DNA of 7,967 nt from Methylibium sp964616015 (GTDB lineage Bacteria > Pseudomonadota > Gammaproteobacteria > Burkholderiales > Burkholderiaceae_C), in the NCBI GenBank assembly GCA_964616015.1, contig CAZTTC010000141.1:1-7967 (forward strand), given 5' to 3'. This document shows, one piece after another, positions 6,601-7,967 of the stretch (its first letter is position 1; each line of letters begins with the position of its first letter). Under the pieces are notes generated by a model that made no database searches, was not told where the DNA came from, and worked only from the letters and a program-made list of their open reading frames with translations. Position numbers and translations under genes: made by a program.

Positions 6601-7688
6601 GGCGCCGCGCACTGATGTTGACCGGGCTGGCCGGGCTGACCCCCGCGTGGCACGGCGTGTCGGCGGCGCAGGTGCGCGCCGGCGTGCCCATCGTGCTGCC
6701 GCGCGACTTCGGCTCGCACCCGGACTTGCGCACCGAGTGGTGGTACGTCACCGGCTGGCTGCAGGTACCGGGCGTCGAGGCGCCCTACGGGTTCCAGCTC
6801 ACCTTCTTTCGCTCGCGCACCGACCTCGCCGCCGGCCACCCGAGCCGCTTCGCGGCGCAGCAGCTGCTGTTCGCCCATGCGGCCCTCACCGACCCGCTGC
6901 AGGGCCGGCTGCGCCACGACCAGCGCATCGCGCGCGCCGGCTTCGGCATCGCCGAGGCCGCCGAGGCCGACACCGACGTGCGGCTGCGCGACTGGCGCCT
7001 CGTGCGCCGGGCCGAGGGAGAGCGTCACGTCTACCTCGCCACGCTGGCGGCGCCGACGCAGGGCTTCGCCTTCGACCTGCGCTTCGCGGCCACGCAGCCG
7101 GTGCTGCTGCAGGGTCAGGCCGGCTACTCGCGCAAGGGCCCCGACCCGCTGCAGGCCAGCCACTACCTCAGCGAACCGCAGCTCGAGGTCGGCGGCGCGC
7201 TGCACGTCGATGGCCGCACGCATCAAGTCACCGGCCGCGCCTGGCTCGACCACGAATGGAGCGAGGCCCTGCTCCACCCCGACGCCGTCGGCTGGGACTG
7301 GATCGGCATGAACCTCGACGACGGGGCGGCCCTCACCGCCTTTCGGCTGCGGCGCGCCGACGGCTCGGCGCTGTGGGCCGGCGGCAGCCTGCGGCCAGCC
7401 GGTGGCGCCGTGCGCAGTTTCGGCCCGGACGAGGTCCGCTTTGCGCCGCAGCGCCGCTGGCGCAGCCCCTTGACGAACGCCGACTACCCCGTCGCCTGGC
7501 GCATCGACAGCCCAGCCGGCAGCCATGTCGTGCGCGCGCGGCTCGACGCGCAGGAGCTCGACGCGCGCGGCGGCACCGGGGCCGTCTACTGGGAGGGCCT
7601 GAGCGACCTGCTCGACGCATCGGCAAGCCGGCGTGTCGGCCGTGGCTACCTCGAGATGACCGGCTACGCCGGGCGCCTGCGCCTGTGA
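6597..7688 (+). CDS. AttH/CrtC-like lipocalin-fold exported protein
   Basis: This 363-aa protein belongs to the CrtC/AttH (lipocalin-like, formerly DUF2006) group with a double calycin fold. It is often labelled carotenoid 1,2-hydratase, but the context fits an AttH-like partner of an ABC system. Start is GTG 6597: a good AAGGAAG site precedes it, it overlaps the permease stop as GTGA, and it gives a signal peptide (MRRRALMLTGLAG, probable cut near VSAA at 21-24) with a weak twin-arginine look. Family motifs: EWWYVTGWL from Glu47, FQLTFFRSR, then DHEWS at 218-222 and GWDWIGMNLDDG at 232-243, with FRLRRADG after it. The N-terminal lipocalin domain covers about 40-215, the C-terminal one about 225-363. 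The protein should act in the periplasm, binding or modifying a hydrophobic ligand handled by the ATPase-permease pair. That role is inference from family and position; enzymatic activity is not shown. Confidence 0.9.
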   Translation: MRRRALMLTGLAGLTPAWHGVSAAQVRAGVPIVLPRDFGSHPDLRTEWWYVTGWLQVPGVEAPYGFQLTFFRSRTDLAAGHPSRFAAQQLLFAHAALTDPLQGRLRHDQRIARAGFGIAEAAEADTDVRLRDWRLVRRAEGERHVYLATLAAPTQGFAFDLRFAATQPVLLQGQAGYSRKGPDPLQASHYLSEPQLEVGGALHVDGRTHQVTGRAWLDHEWSEALLHPDAVGWDWIGMNLDDGAALTAFRLRRADGSALWAGGSLRPAGGAVRSFGPDEVRFAPQRRWRSPLTNADYPVAWRIDSPAGSHVVRARLDAQELDARGGTGAVYWEGLSDLLDASASRRVGRGYLEMTGYAGRLRL

Positions 7689-7710
7689 GCGGGCGAGGCC
7701 GGGCCACTGC

Positions 7711-7717
7711 TTACACT
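7711..7717 (+). promoter_or_regulatory. Possible -10 element before the MsbA-like gene
   Basis: TTACACT at 7711-7717 includes TACACT, a four-of-six match to TATAAT, ending 9 bases before the ATG at 7727. No convincing -35 box is present at the proper distance, and the 38-bp gap shows no terminator hairpin. If real, the transcript would have almost no leader. Confidence 0.25.
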
Positions 7718-7726
7718 GCCGCCCCT

Positions 7727-7967
7727 ATGGCTTCTTCTTCCTCGGCCGCGATGCAGGCCGTCAGCGGTGCCCCACGCAACGACGGCGACAAGGCAAGTTC
7801 GGTCCGGCCGCTCGCCGGCCTGCGACCCTTCCTGCGGCCGTACCGGGGCCGCATCGCGCTGGCCGGCCTGTTCCTGGTGATGGCGGCGCTGACGACGCTG
7901 GCGTTCCCGGTGGCGCTGAAGGCGCTGATCGACCAGGGCCTGATCAGCACCGACCCCGGCGAGCGCC
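7727..7967 (+). CDS. MsbA-type ABC exporter, N-terminal part (3'-partial)
   Basis: An open frame from ATG 7727 runs without a stop to the right edge (80 full codons). After a polar, Ser/Ala-rich N-terminus of about 25 residues comes LAGLRPFLRPYRGRIALAGL, then a membrane segment at about 43-64 and ALKALIDQGL. This is the usual opening of the transmembrane domain of half-size ABCB/MsbA-type exporters, in which a basic, Pro-containing elbow (RPFLRPYRGR) leads into TM1 and a LIDxG turn follows. The nucleotide-binding domain would lie beyond the window. ATG 7751 (Met9) is an alternative start. The gene begins 38 bp after the AttH-like stop, on the same strand. The substrate cannot be told from this fragment; MsbA-like lipid export is a family-level guess. 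Confidence 0.82.
   Translation, partial: MASSSSAAMQAVSGAPRNDGDKASSVRPLAGLRPFLRPYRGRIALAGLFLVMAALTTLAFPVALKALIDQGLISTDPGER

Noticed and set aside
3187..6612. A minus-strand open frame of 1141 codons opposite miaA, the ATPase and the permease.
   Set aside because: It spans three well-supported genes on the other strand and its translation is Arg/Gln/His-rich without domains. Very high GC at third codon positions removes stop codons from antisense frames.

Overview
The window is very GC-rich (about three-quarters G+C by eye) with almost wall-to-wall coding. Gene content and protein style suggest the chromosome of a betaproteobacterium of the order Burkholderiales, of the Rubrivivax/Leptothrix/Methylibium kind. 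Pointers are the RluF-like pseudouridine synthase with a Pro/Ala-rich N-terminus, the paired PA2778-family and PA2779-family genes, and a MiaA with a VDSALVYRGMDIGTAKP block. The genus is an inference. There are no RNA genes, insertion sequences, CRISPR arrays or signs of recent transfer.

Layout. (1) 1-912, plus strand: an RluF-type rRNA pseudouridine synthase whose 5' end probably lies outside the window. (2) 2337-882, minus strand: a two-gene unit. It holds a 137-aa PA2779-family protein (signal peptide, helical region, C-terminal membrane segment), then a PA2778-family C39-like cysteine peptidase lipoprotein with a TPR tail. Its 3' end overlaps the pseudouridine synthase gene convergently by 31 bp. 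(3) 2338-2449: a 112-bp divergent intergenic region that must carry the promoters of both the minus-strand pair and the plus-strand operon. (4) 2450-7688, plus strand: a tightly packed four-gene operon of miaA, a LolD/YbbA-type ABC ATPase, an 849-aa FtsX-type permease with about ten membrane segments (YbbP/AttFG-like), and an AttH/CrtC-type lipocalin-fold exported protein. The junctions are ATGA overlap, 3-bp gap and GTGA overlap. (5) 7727 to the right edge: the first 80 codons of an MsbA-type ABC exporter.

How they work together. The ATPase, permease and AttH-like protein form one envelope module. By family knowledge, type VII (MacB/LolCDE/YbbAP) ABC systems do mechanical work on lipids or lipoproteins at the periplasmic face of the inner membrane, and the calycin-fold partner probably binds or modifies the lipid-like ligand. 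The MsbA-like exporter downstream may add to a lipid-handling theme, but it seems to be a separate transcription unit. MiaA is a tRNA-modifying housekeeping enzyme that shares the transcript. The PA2778/PA2779 pair is a conserved envelope-associated duo of unknown function. The most interesting leads are this pair and the ABC-AttH module. Nothing here is demonstrably a brand-new system.
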